Source of the DNA: Rossellomorea orangium
Lineage (GTDB): Bacteria; Bacillota; Bacilli; Bacillales; Bacillaceae_B
NCBI RefSeq assembly: GCF_019334305.1
Contig: NZ_JAHWGH010000002.1
Location: 29,478 to 93,477, forward strand
Reading direction: 5' to 3'
DNA: 64,000 bases
In this document: positions 54,728 to 64,000 of the stretch, piece by piece
Layout: the number at the start of each line of letters is the position of its first letter
Numbering within the stretch: the stretch's first letter is position 1
Made by a program: the position numbers and the translations under genes
The notes under the pieces: model-generated
The model's input: only the letters and a program-made list of their open reading frames with translations
Database searches by the model: none
What the model was told of the DNA's origin: nothing

Positions 54728-55864
54728 ATGAAATTCGTTATTCAAAGGGATCATTTAGTGCAAAGTGTCCAGGATGTCATGAAAGCTGTAACATCAAGAA
54801 CGACGATTCCCATTCTTACTGGAATTAAAATCATTGCAACAGAAGACGGTGTCACTTTAACGGGAAGTGATTCCGATATTTCAATCGAGTCTTTCATTCC
54901 CAATGAAGAAGAAGGTTCGGAAATTGTAGAAATCATGGAAACCGGAGGAATTGTTCTTCAAGCCAAGTTCTTTAGTGAAATCGTGAAGAAATTACCGAAA
55001 GATACAGTGGAAATTGAAGTTCAAAATCACTTCCAGACCGTTATTCGTTCAGGTCAGGCCGAATTTAATTTAAATGGCTTGGATCCAGAAGAGTACCCGC
55101 ATCTTCCACAAATCGAAGAAGGGAACGGTATTAAAGTTTCAACCGATCTTCTAAAAACGATGATCAGACAAACGGTATTCGCAGTGTCCACCTCAGAAAC
55201 ACGCCCTATCTTGACAGGTGTAAACTGCCAGATTGAAAACGGGGAACTGAGCTGTATTGCAACAGACAGTCACAGACTGGCCATGAGAAAAGCACCGATT
55301 GAAACGAATCACGATGCATCTTACAATATTGTCATTCCAGGAAAGAGCTTGAATGAGTTGAATAAGATCCTTGATGATACGGATGAGCCTGTAGAAATCG
55401 TCATTACGGAAAATCAAGTGCTATTCAAGGCAAAGCACCTATTATTCTTCTCAAGACTATTAGAAGGGAATTATCCTGATACAAGCCGACTGATTCCTTC
55501 AGACACGAAAACAGAATTGACTTTAAATACAAAAGAATTTTTACAAGCGATCGATCGTGCATCGCTGCTTGCGAGAGAAGGACGTAATAATGTCGTCAAA
55601 CTTTCTACTATGGATGGTGGCGTCATTGAAATTTCCTCCAACACACCGGAAATCGGTAAAGTAATCGAGCAGGTGCAAAGTCAATCCATCGAGGGAGAAG
55701 AACTGAAAATCTCCTTCAGTGCGAAATATATGATGGATGCCCTAAAAGCGATTGAAGGGACCGAAATCTATGTGAACTTCACAGGAGCGATGAGACCGTT
55801 CGTACTGAAGCCGCTTCACGATGATTCCATTCTTCAGTTGATCCTTCCGGTAAGGACGTACTAA
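54728..55864 (+). CDS. dnaN: DNA polymerase III beta subunit (sliding clamp)
   Basis: 378 residues, three repeated clamp domains. MKFVIQRDHLVQSVQDVMKAV start; FSRLLEGNYPDTSRLIP and the C-terminal MRPFVLKPLHDDSILQLILPVRTY form parts of the partner-binding pocket. It forms the dimeric ring that tethers the polymerase. GGAGG precedes the ATG. A terminator follows directly, separating it from yaaA-recF. Confidence 0.98.
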   Translation: MKFVIQRDHLVQSVQDVMKAVTSRTTIPILTGIKIIATEDGVTLTGSDSDISIESFIPNEEEGSEIVEIMETGGIVLQAKFFSEIVKKLPKDTVEIEVQNHFQTVIRSGQAEFNLNGLDPEEYPHLPQIEEGNGIKVSTDLLKTMIRQTVFAVSTSETRPILTGVNCQIENGELSCIATDSHRLAMRKAPIETNHDASYNIVIPGKSLNELNKILDDTDEPVEIVITENQVLFKAKHLLFFSRLLEGNYPDTSRLIPSDTKTELTLNTKEFLQAIDRASLLAREGRNNVVKLSTMDGGVIEISSNTPEIGKVIEQVQSQSIEGEELKISFSAKYMMDALKAIEGTEIYVNFTGAMRPFVLKPLHDDSILQLILPVRTY

Positions 55865-55870
55865 AAACCT

Positions 55871-55911
55871 AAAAAGCCAACACCTTCGAAACGTTCAGGT
55901 GTTGGCTTTTT
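55871..55911 (+). terminator. terminator of dnaN
   Basis: 15-bp stem AAAAAGCCAACACCT / AGGTGTTGGCTTTTT (55871-55885, 55897-55911). Confidence 0.93.
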
Positions 55912-55993
55912 AAATTTTAGGTTAAATAAAAGGATCTTTACGTATTGGATTTGAGGTTTTTCTTTAAACTGGTTAAAGAAACATGATTCATAA

Positions 55994-56118
55994 GTTGATT
56001 CTCGCTGCAGATGCTCGACTCCTGCGGGAAACGCTGGACAGGTGAGACCCCACAGGCGAAAGCCGAGGAGGCTCACCGCCAGCCCCGCGGAAAGCGAGCA
56101 TCTGTAGCAGAAATCAAC
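55994..56118. repeat. dispersed inverted-repeat element, copy D
   Basis: 125 bases, GTTGATTCTCGCTGCAG...TAGCAGAAATCAAC ends, same orientation and almost the same core as copy A. It fills much of the 340-base dnaN-yaaA gap. Confidence 0.9.
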
Positions 56119-56146
56119 TAGCACTACCCTATCCATTTTTCGTTAG

Positions 56147-56175
56147 TTGTGACTTAACTCCATTTAGAGTAAAAT
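56147..56175 (+). promoter_or_regulatory. promoter of yaaA-recF-remB
   Basis: TTGTGA (56147-56152), 17-base spacer, TAAAAT (56170-56175), just after repeat copy D. Confidence 0.65.
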
Positions 56176-56204
56176 AAGATATTAGAGACTTTATACGGAA
56201 AGTA

Positions 56205-56432
56205 GTGATTTTAGTGGCGAAAGAGATCACCATCGGAACAGAAATCATCACATTGGGACAATTCCTGAAGCTTGCTGAAGTGATTCAGTCCGGCGGTATG
56301 GCGAAATGGTTCTTAAGTGAATATGAAGTATACATAAACGGGGAACAAGACCAACGAAGAGGGAGAAAACTTACGGTTGGTGACAAAGTTGAAATACCTG
56401 AAGTAGGGGTCTTTGTGGTTGCCGGAGAATAA
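56205..56432 (+). CDS. yaaA: S4-domain RNA-binding protein YaaA
   Basis: 75 residues if started at GTG 56205; a second GTG at 56214 (VAKEI) gives a length closer to B. subtilis YaaA and may be the real start. The S4 fold is plain: [33 protein letters not shown], then [14 protein letters not shown]. It is the classic small gene between dnaN and recF and is implicated in 50S ribosome assembly. recF begins 11 bases later. Confidence 0.93.
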   Translation: MILVAKEITIGTEIITLGQFLKLAEVIQSGGMAKWFLSEYEVYINGEQDQRRGRKLTVGDKVEIPEVGVFVVAGE

Positions 56433-56443
56433 TAAAGGGTGTT

Positions 56444-57568
56444 ATGTCCATGTACATTGAACAATTAGAATTAAGAAACTACCGGAATTACGAATCCATC
56501 GACGTGAGTTTCGAGAATAAAGTGAACGTCATTCTCGGAGAAAATGCCCAGGGGAAAACCAATATCATGGAGTCGATCTACGTTCTGGCAATGGCTAAAT
56601 CCCACCGGACCTCAAATGATAAAGATTTAATCCGTTGGGATCAGGAATATGCTAAAATAAAAGGTAGGATTCAAAAGTATAATGGTGCATTGCCTTTAGA
56701 GCTGGTCCTGTCTAAAAAGGGGAAAAAAGCGAAAAGCAATCACCTTGAACAGTCTAAATTGAGTCAATATGTCGGGAATATGAATGTTGTCATGTTTGCA
56801 CCTGAAGATCTTCATTTGGTCAAAGGGAGCCCTCAAGTGAGGCGTCGCTTTATCGATATGGAAATCGGTCAGGTTTCTCCTGTTTATTTACATGATATTA
56901 GCCTTTATCAGAAAATATTACAGCAGCGGAACCATTATTTGAAACAATTGCAGACGAGAAAGCAAAAAGACCAGACCATGCTTGATGTCCTGACCGAACA
57001 GTTCATTGAAATGGCAGTGAAAATCACGAAGAAACGATTTGAATTCGTTCAGCTTCTGGAAAGTTGGGCTAAACCGATTCATTCAGGGATCTCAAGAAAC
57101 CTTGAAACGTTGGAAATCGTATATAAACCGTCATTGGATGTATCAGATAATCAAGAATGGTCAAAAATGGTAGATATATATGAGCAGAAATTCAATGATA
57201 TACGGGAGCGGGAAATCGATCGTGGTGTGACCCTGGTCGGTCCCCATCGGGATGATCTTCAATTCATTGTGAATGACCGGGATGTTCAAACATTCGGATC
57301 ACAGGGGCAGCAGCGGACAACAGCCCTCTCGGTTAAGCTTGCAGAAATCGAGCTGATTCACTCTGAAATTAAGGAATATCCCATCTTACTTCTGGATGAT
57401 GTCTTATCCGAACTGGATGATTATCGTCAGTCCCACTTATTAAATACCATCCAGGGGAAAGTTCAAACCTTTGTGACCACGACCAATGTGGATGGTATTG
57501 ATCATCAAACCTTAAACGAGGCGACTACTTTTGAAGTGGAAGCCGGATCCATGAAAAGACTGAAATGA
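56444..57568 (+). CDS. recF: DNA repair/replication-restart protein RecF
   Basis: 374 residues, SMC-like ATPase. Walker [15 protein letters not shown] (~33-46), signature [18 protein letters not shown] (~285-302), Walker [15 protein letters not shown]. It loads RecA at gaps with RecO and RecR. AAAGGGTG precedes ATG 56444; a second ATG at 56450 is possible. It is followed by remB after 9 bases. Confidence 0.97.
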   Translation: MSMYIEQLELRNYRNYESIDVSFENKVNVILGENAQGKTNIMESIYVLAMAKSHRTSNDKDLIRWDQEYAKIKGRIQKYNGALPLELVLSKKGKKAKSNHLEQSKLSQYVGNMNVVMFAPEDLHLVKGSPQVRRRFIDMEIGQVSPVYLHDISLYQKILQQRNHYLKQLQTRKQKDQTMLDVLTEQFIEMAVKITKKRFEFVQLLESWAKPIHSGISRNLETLEIVYKPSLDVSDNQEWSKMVDIYEQKFNDIREREIDRGVTLVGPHRDDLQFIVNDRDVQTFGSQGQQRTTALSVKLAEIELIHSEIKEYPILLLDDVLSELDDYRQSHLLNTIQGKVQTFVTTTNVDGIDHQTLNEATTFEVEAGSMKRLK

Positions 57569-57577
57569 GGTGTTACC

Positions 57578-57829
57578 TTGTACATACATGTTGGAGAAGA
57601 TGTCATGGTACGTACAGATGAAATCATAGCCATTATTGATAGAGACACCGTTCAATTTTCAGAGGAAATCCAACATTTTTTAAAAACGAAAGATAAAAAC
57701 CTTTGCAATCTCGCGAAGGGTTCATATAAATCTCTTGTTATCACAACGGGTCAGTTGTATCTTTCACCACTGGCATCCAGTACATTGAAGAAACGATCAA
57801 AGAAATACTCAAACTATGAGAATTTATAA
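57578..57829 (+). CDS. remB: DUF370 regulator RemB (YaaB)
   Basis: 83 residues; TTG 57578 follows GAGGTGTTACC. The DUF370 core MYIHVGEDVMVRTDEIIAIIDRDTV matches the YaaB/RemB branch. RemA-type paralogues bind DNA and activate biofilm-matrix genes in B. subtilis. It lies between recF and gyrB in the standard order. Confidence 0.95.
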   Translation: MYIHVGEDVMVRTDEIIAIIDRDTVQFSEEIQHFLKTKDKNLCNLAKGSYKSLVITTGQLYLSPLASSTLKKRSKKYSNYENL

Positions 57830-57868
57830 TAGAAATATAAAGCCCTGAAGGTTAGAAAGTGTAGGTGA

Positions 57869-59803
<1,935 letters not shown>

Positions 59804-59829
59804 CAGAAATCATTGACTAATGAAATAGT

Positions 59830-59855
59830 ACAGGATAGACCACGTGCTATCCTGT
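59830..59855 (+). terminator. hairpin between gyrB and gyrA
   Basis: ACAGGATA / TATCCTGT stem with a 10-base loop and CTTTTA after it; a weak terminator or processing site in a 123-base gap. Confidence 0.5.
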
Positions 59856-59926
59856 CTTTTACATAGCGGACAAGGTAAAGAATAAGAAAGGTATAAACCT
59901 TTCTTTAAAAGGAGGTCCCTTTTACT

Positions 59927-62461
59927 ATGGCGGAAACACCAAGATCGAATGTTAAAGAGATTAATATAAGTAATGAAATGCGCTCCTCTTTCCTGGATTA
60001 TGCGATGAGTGTCATCGTGTCCCGTGCCCTTCCAGATGCACGTGACGGATTGAAGCCGGTCCATCGCCGTATTTTGTATGCGATGAATGACCTCGGGATG
60101 ACGTCAGACAAAGCGTATAAGAAATCAGCCCGTATCGTCGGTGAAGTTATCGGTAAGTATCACCCCCACGGTGACTCGGCTGTTTATGACACGATGGTCC
60201 GGATGGCGCAGGATTTCAACTATCGTTATATGCTTGTGGACGGCCACGGTAACTTCGGTTCTGTCGATGGCGACGCAGCTGCAGCGATGCGTTATACAGA
60301 AGCGCGTATGTCCAAGATTTCGATGGAGCTCATTCGTGATATCAATAAAGATACAATCGATTATAAAGATAACTATGACGGCACAGAGCGGGAGCCGGAA
60401 GTATTACCTGCCCGTTTTCCTAACCTGTTGGTGAACGGTTCTTCAGGAATCGCCGTAGGTATGGCAACGAATATCCCGCCTCATAACCTTGGTGAAGTCA
60501 TCGATGGGATCCTTGCATTAAGTAAAGACCCGGACATTACGATCCAAGAGCTGATGGAATTCATCTACGGACCTGATTTCCCTACTGCAGGATTGATTGT
60601 AGGAAGAAGCGGGATCCGTCGTGCCTATGAAACAGGTAAAGGCTCGATCACGATGCGTGCCCGTGTGGAAATCGAAACAAAGAGCAATGGAAAAGAGACG
60701 ATCATCGTACACCAGATCCCTTATCAGGTGAATAAAGCGAGATTAATTGAGAAGATCGCGGATCTTGTCAGGGATAAGAAGATCGATGGCATCACAGATC
60801 TGCGTGATGAATCGGATCGAAACGGTATGCGGATCGTCATTGAAGTAAGAAAAGACGCCAATGCGAACGTATTACTTAATAATCTTTATAAGCAAACCGC
60901 CCTTCAAACAAGCTTTGGGATCAATCTTCTGGCACTTGTCGATGGACAGCCGAAGGTACTGAACCTAAAGGAATGTTTATATCACTACTTACAGCATCAA
61001 CGCGTAGTCATTCGCCGCAGAACAGAATTTGAATTGCGCAAAGCGGAAGCAAGGGCCCATATCTTAGAAGGTCTGCGTATCGCCCTGGATCATATCGATG
61101 AAATCATCGCCCTGATTCGCGGAAGTCAAACGACGGAACTGGCGAAACAAGGATTGATGGAGAACTTCTCCCTATCCGATAAACAAGCCCAGGCCATCCT
61201 GGATATGCGTCTTCAACGTCTAACCGGTTTAGAACGTGAAAAGATCGAAGACGAGTATCAGGAACTGGTGAAATTGATCGCCGAATTAAAAGCGATCCTG
61301 TCAGATGATGAAAAGGTTCTTGAAATCATCCGCGAAGAGCTCATTGAAATCAAAGAGCGCTTCAATGATGAAAGAAGATCGGAAATCGTAGCAGGTGGCA
61401 TCGAAAATATCGAGGATGAAGATTTGATCCCCAGAGAAAACATCGTTGTCTCTCTTACACATAACGGCTACATCAAACGTCTTCCTGTCTCTACCTACCG
61501 CAGCCAAAAACGTGGAGGAAGAGGGATACAGGGGATGGGAACAAATGATGAGGACTTCGTTGAACATTTATTGACAACGTCGACCCATGACACGATTCTA
61601 TTCTTTACGAACAAAGGGAAAGCGTATCGTGCAAAAGGATATGAAATCCCTGAGTTCAGCCGTACCGCTAAGGGACTTCCAATCATCAATCTGCTTGGTG
61701 TAGAAAAAGATGAGTGGATCAACGCCATGATCCGGGTCGAAGAATTCGTGGACGATTGGTACCTATTCTTCACAACGAAGCAAGGTATTTCCAAGCGTAC
61801 ACCGGTATCGGATTTCGCGAATATCCGGACGAACGGACTGATCGCCATCAACCTTCGTGAAAACGATGAGCTGATTTCCGTTAAGTTGACCGATGGCGAG
61901 AAGGATATTATTATCGGTACGAAAGATGGAATGCTGATCCGTTTCCCTGAAACTGATGTCCGGTCTATGGGACGTACAGCTACCGGGGTTAAAGGCATCA
62001 ACCTGAGCGATGATGATATCGTCGTCGGCATGGAAATCCTTGAAGATAAGAGCGATGTACTGGTAGTCACGGTCAATGGTTACGGAAAACGTACCCCAGC
62101 CAGCGAATATCGCATTCAAACACGTGGTGGTAAAGGACTGAAGACCTGCAATGTGACCGAGCGTAATGGAGAACTTGTCTCTGTTAAAGCCGTTACAGGT
62201 GAAGAAGACTTAATGATCATTACCGCACACGGTGTCCTCATCCGTATGGACGTGAACGATATTTCGACTACAGGTCGTAACACTCAAGGAGTCAAGCTGA
62301 TCCGTCTTCAAGAAAGTGAATTCGTCTCAACCGTTGCAAAAGTTGAAAAAGAAGATGATGAAGAAACGGAAGCACCGGTCGAATCTGCTGAAGGAATAGA
62401 ACAGCAGGACATGGAAGAACAATCTGTTTCTGAAGAAAGTAATGATGACAGCGAAGAATAA
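59927..62461 (+). CDS. gyrA: DNA gyrase subunit A
   Basis: 844 residues. The quinolone-resistance region reads [23 protein letters not shown] with the wild-type Ser-Ala-x-x-Asp-type pattern (Ser at the usual 83/84 position). The catalytic Tyr lies in [11 protein letters not shown]. The GyrA box is [10 protein letters not shown] in the C-terminal DNA-wrapping beta-pinwheel, which supports true gyrase rather than ParC. The C-terminus is a long acidic tail ([16 protein letters not shown]...DDSEE). AGGAGG precedes the ATG. Confidence 0.99.
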   Translation: MAETPRSNVKEINISNEMRSSFLDYAMSVIVSRALPDARDGLKPVHRRILYAMNDLGMTSDKAYKKSARIVGEVIGKYHPHGDSAVYDTMVRMAQDFNYRYMLVDGHGNFGSVDGDAAAAMRYTEARMSKISMELIRDINKDTIDYKDNYDGTEREPEVLPARFPNLLVNGSSGIAVGMATNIPPHNLGEVIDGILALSKDPDITIQELMEFIYGPDFPTAGLIVGRSGIRRAYETGKGSITMRARVEIETKSNGKETIIVHQIPYQVNKARLIEKIADLVRDKKIDGITDLRDESDRNGMRIVIEVRKDANANVLLNNLYKQTALQTSFGINLLALVDGQPKVLNLKECLYHYLQHQRVVIRRRTEFELRKAEARAHILEGLRIALDHIDEIIALIRGSQTTELAKQGLMENFSLSDKQAQAILDMRLQRLTGLEREKIEDEYQELVKLIAELKAILSDDEKVLEIIREELIEIKERFNDERRSEIVAGGIENIEDEDLIPRENIVVSLTHNGYIKRLPVSTYRSQKRGGRGIQGMGTNDEDFVEHLLTTSTHDTILFFTNKGKAYRAKGYEIPEFSRTAKGLPIINLLGVEKDEWINAMIRVEEFVDDWYLFFTTKQGISKRTPVSDFANIRTNGLIAINLRENDELISVKLTDGEKDIIIGTKDGMLIRFPETDVRSMGRTATGVKGINLSDDDIVVGMEILEDKSDVLVVTVNGYGKRTPASEYRIQTRGGKGLKTCNVTERNGELVSVKAVTGEEDLMIITAHGVLIRMDVNDISTTGRNTQGVKLIRLQESEFVSTVAKVEKEDDEETEAPVESAEGIEQQDMEEQSVSEESNDDSEE

Positions 62462-62471
62462 ATAATAGAGT

Positions 62472-62515
62472 AAGCTATTTTCAGGAATGGATCGTCCATT
62501 CCGAAAATAGCTTTT
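62472..62515 (+). terminator. terminator of gyrA
   Basis: Long stem AAGCTATTTTC-GGAATGGA / TCCATTCC-GAAAATAGCTT, then a run of T. Confidence 0.95.
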
Positions 62516-62610
62516 TTTATTTAGGGAATATTTATTTTTTGAAAATAACAACTATATTCTGCTGAATTTGGTAAAATAAACTAAAAGAATAAGACGTGAG
62601 GTGTATATAG

Positions 62611-63690
62611 TTGAAGGTCCATCGTGGCGAAATACAATTAGGTTGCATCGTAGCTGAAGATATCATGGGGATGGCAGTAAACCCGATCATTCCTAAGAAT
62701 ACGGTACTTACAGAAGAACACTTGAATATTCTTCAAGCATTCCATATAGATGAGTTATTCATAGAGAAAACAAAAGTGGACGGCAATCCTTTCAGGTCCC
62801 CCCTCATCCCGGATCCTTCTAATGAGGAGAACACTAAACATGAGCCTCTGGGTTTCATAGACCTGTATTTAACGACTGTAAAAGAATTCAAGAAAGAGTT
62901 CATGAATTGGCAGTCGGGCACAGCTGTTAACGTTGCGAGAGTAAGAGAAATCATATTGCCTGTCATTCAAATAGTGGAACAAGATCATACATACGTATAC
63001 TCCCTCCCTCAATATTCAACAAAGAAGGAATATATCTATCATCACGCCGTCTCTGTCAGTATTATAAGCGCATTGATAGGGAAAAAGCTTGGCTTGTCTT
63101 CCGGTCAGATAAATCAAGTGGCCTTAGCGGGAGCACTCTCAGACTGCGGAATGGCTAAGGTGAGCCCACATATTTTATCCAAAGAACAACCCTTAACAGA
63201 GAGTGAATTTAAAGAAGTGAAGCTCCATACCGCAAATGGCTATAAAATGGTCAAAGATACCCCATTATTAAAAACGGAAACGAAGCTTGCCATCTTCCAG
63301 CATCATGAACGCTTCGACGGTTCAGGATATCCATCATCCGAAAAGAGTGATCGTATCCATCTCTATTCTCAAATAGCAGGAATCGCCGATGTGTTTCATG
63401 CCATGACATCAGAAAGAATGTATAGAAGCAGACAGCCGATCTTTAAAGTATTGGATATGATCAGTAAGGACTTATTTGGAAAGTTTGATATTAAAGTAGT
63501 GGAAGGACTTCTTCAATTGATGGGAGACTTAAGAACAGGTACCCAGGTAAAACTATCGACGGGAGAGTATGGGGAAGTCATCTATACTAAACCAGACGCC
63601 TTCATTAGTCCCATCGTTAAACTAAAGACAGACGAAATAGTAGATTTATCTAAGCAAAAGAATATCTATATCGCGGAAGTTTTCATGTAG
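62611..63690 (+). CDS. HD-GYP-family protein with altered HD motif
   Basis: 359 residues; TTG start 62611 behind GTGAGGTGTATATAG. An N-terminal region (~1-60) resembles the DUF3391-like or linker segment of HD-GYP proteins. The HD-GYP domain (~135-300) keeps H145, H206, HHERFDGSGYP (231-241) and ADVFHAMTSERMYR. The central metal pair HD is SD here (S177-D178, ALSDCGMAK instead of LLHDIGK). HD-GYP enzymes hydrolyse cyclic di-GMP; this one may be inactive or act as a sensor. A C-terminal KOW/SH3-like segment follows (~310-355). Many Bacillaceae carry such a gene after gyrA. Confidence 0.88.
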   Translation: MKVHRGEIQLGCIVAEDIMGMAVNPIIPKNTVLTEEHLNILQAFHIDELFIEKTKVDGNPFRSPLIPDPSNEENTKHEPLGFIDLYLTTVKEFKKEFMNWQSGTAVNVARVREIILPVIQIVEQDHTYVYSLPQYSTKKEYIYHHAVSVSIISALIGKKLGLSSGQINQVALAGALSDCGMAKVSPHILSKEQPLTESEFKEVKLHTANGYKMVKDTPLLKTETKLAIFQHHERFDGSGYPSSEKSDRIHLYSQIAGIADVFHAMTSERMYRSRQPIFKVLDMISKDLFGKFDIKVVEGLLQLMGDLRTGTQVKLSTGEYGEVIYTKPDAFISPIVKLKTDEIVDLSKQKNIYIAEVFM

Positions 63691-63717
63691 AGAGCAACGA
63701 CAATTCCCTATACGAAT

Positions 63718-63757
63718 AAAAAAATCGCGTTTCACTTTGTTGAACTGCGATTTTTTT
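63718..63757 (+). terminator. terminator of the HD-GYP-family gene
   Basis: Stem AAAAAAATCGC / GCGATTTTTTT (63718-63728, 63747-63757). Confidence 0.9.
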
Positions 63758-63769
63758 AATCATTACCTC

Positions 63770-63798
63770 TTGTAATCTTAGTTAATAGTGTGTATACT
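63770..63798 (+). promoter_or_regulatory. rRNA operon promoter P1
   Basis: TTGTAA (63770-63775), 17-base spacer, TATACT (63793-63798). Confidence 0.7.
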
Positions 63799-63867
63799 AT
63801 TATTTGTTGTCCGAAAGGCATTACATAATTATCGAGAAAAAAACTTTTCTAAAATAATAAAAATACC

Positions 63868-63896
63868 TTGACGATAAACGAAGTAAATGATATATT
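63868..63896 (+). promoter_or_regulatory. rRNA operon promoter P2
   Basis: TTGACG (63868-63873), 17-base spacer, TATATT (63891-63896). Tandem with P1 98 bases upstream, the usual rrn layout. Confidence 0.85.
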
Positions 63897-64000
63897 ATAA
63901 AGGTCGCTTCAAACGAAGCGCTTGCACATTGAACCTTGAAAACTGAACAAAACAAGACAATAACGTCAACGTTAATTCTAGATTTATTTTAAGAGCTATT
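63897..64000 (+). other. rRNA operon leader (16S gene begins beyond the window)
   Basis: Contains CATTGAACCTTGAAAACTGA (63929-63948) typical of Bacillus rrn leaders. No 16S 5' end (GAGTTTGATCCTGGCTCAG) is reached before base 64000. The position after gyrA equals rrnO of B. subtilis. Confidence 0.8.

Noticed and set aside
55861..56136. 91-codon minus-strand frame over the dnaN terminator and repeat copy D
   Set aside because: Consists of a terminator hairpin and a dispersed repeat; coding is unlikely.
61490..61530. Possibility that the gyrA-like gene is parC
   Set aside because: A GyrA box ([10 protein letters not shown]) and adjacency to gyrB show it is gyrA.
61495..62076. 193-codon minus-strand frame inside gyrA
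   Set aside because: Ser/Thr-rich shadow of gyrA codons, without its own ribosome site or conservation.

Overview
The window is the replication-origin region of a Gram-positive, endospore-forming, motile member of the Bacillaceae. Gene content and order follow Bacillus subtilis around 0/360 degrees: rlmH-htrC-walJIHKR, purA, dnaC-rplI-gdpP-yybS, rpsR-ssb-rpsF-ychF, spo0J-soj-noc-rsmG-mnmG-mnmE-jag-spoIIIJ-rnpA-rpmH, oriC, dnaA-dnaN-yaaA-recF-remB-gyrB-gyrA, then rRNA promoters at the right edge. Spore genes (spoIIIJ, spo0J, yyaC), a chemoreceptor and dispersed repeats suggest an environmental Bacillus relative such as Rossellomorea; the genus is a guess. Almost every gene left of oriC is on the minus strand and every gene right of it on the plus strand, so transcription runs with replication. 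The plus-strand exceptions on the left are mostly accessory genes.

Region by region. 1-11 kb is accessory: a cut-off L,D-transpeptidase, an MFS exporter, a PadR/HAAS regulatory pair, a YiaA-type membrane protein, a tRNA-dihydrouridine synthase, a Gfo/Idh/MocA oxidoreductase, an amino-acid permease behind a clear glycine riboswitch with its own terminator, and two poorly characterised genes. 11-21 kb holds rlmH, the 52-residue yyzF gene, htrC, the essential WalRK cell-wall operon and a LysM-G5-M23 cell-wall hydrolase. 21-22 kb is a Lys-Glu-Asp-Phe tRNA cluster with an odd hairpin-repeat spacer. 22-25.6 kb is a compact cassette (DUF350 membrane protein, glutathionylspermidine-synthase-like ATP-grasp ligase, small lipoprotein, unknown protein) divergent from a two-helix K+ channel. 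25.6-38 kb carries purA with PurR boxes, an ABC exporter, the dnaC-gdpP block, a chemoreceptor with a sigma-D-like promoter and the rpsF-ssb-rpsR operon with an S6:S18-type leader.

38-52 kb contains ychF, an MscS channel, yyaC, the segregation genes, and the tRNA- and rRNA-modification and membrane-insertion genes. 52-55 kb is the bipartite origin flanking dnaA, with DnaA boxes on both sides and a DnaA-trio/AT-rich unwinding site before dnaN. 55-64 kb carries dnaN to gyrA, an HD-GYP-family protein with a damaged metal motif, and tandem rRNA promoters.

Control elements seen directly include three parS sites (inside walK, between ssb and rpsF, inside spo0J) and two DnaA-box clusters away from oriC (rlmH/yyzF/htrC and upstream of mnmE). 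Four copies plus one remnant of a 120-130 bp dispersed inverted-repeat element are also present. No insertion sequence, prophage or CRISPR array was seen.
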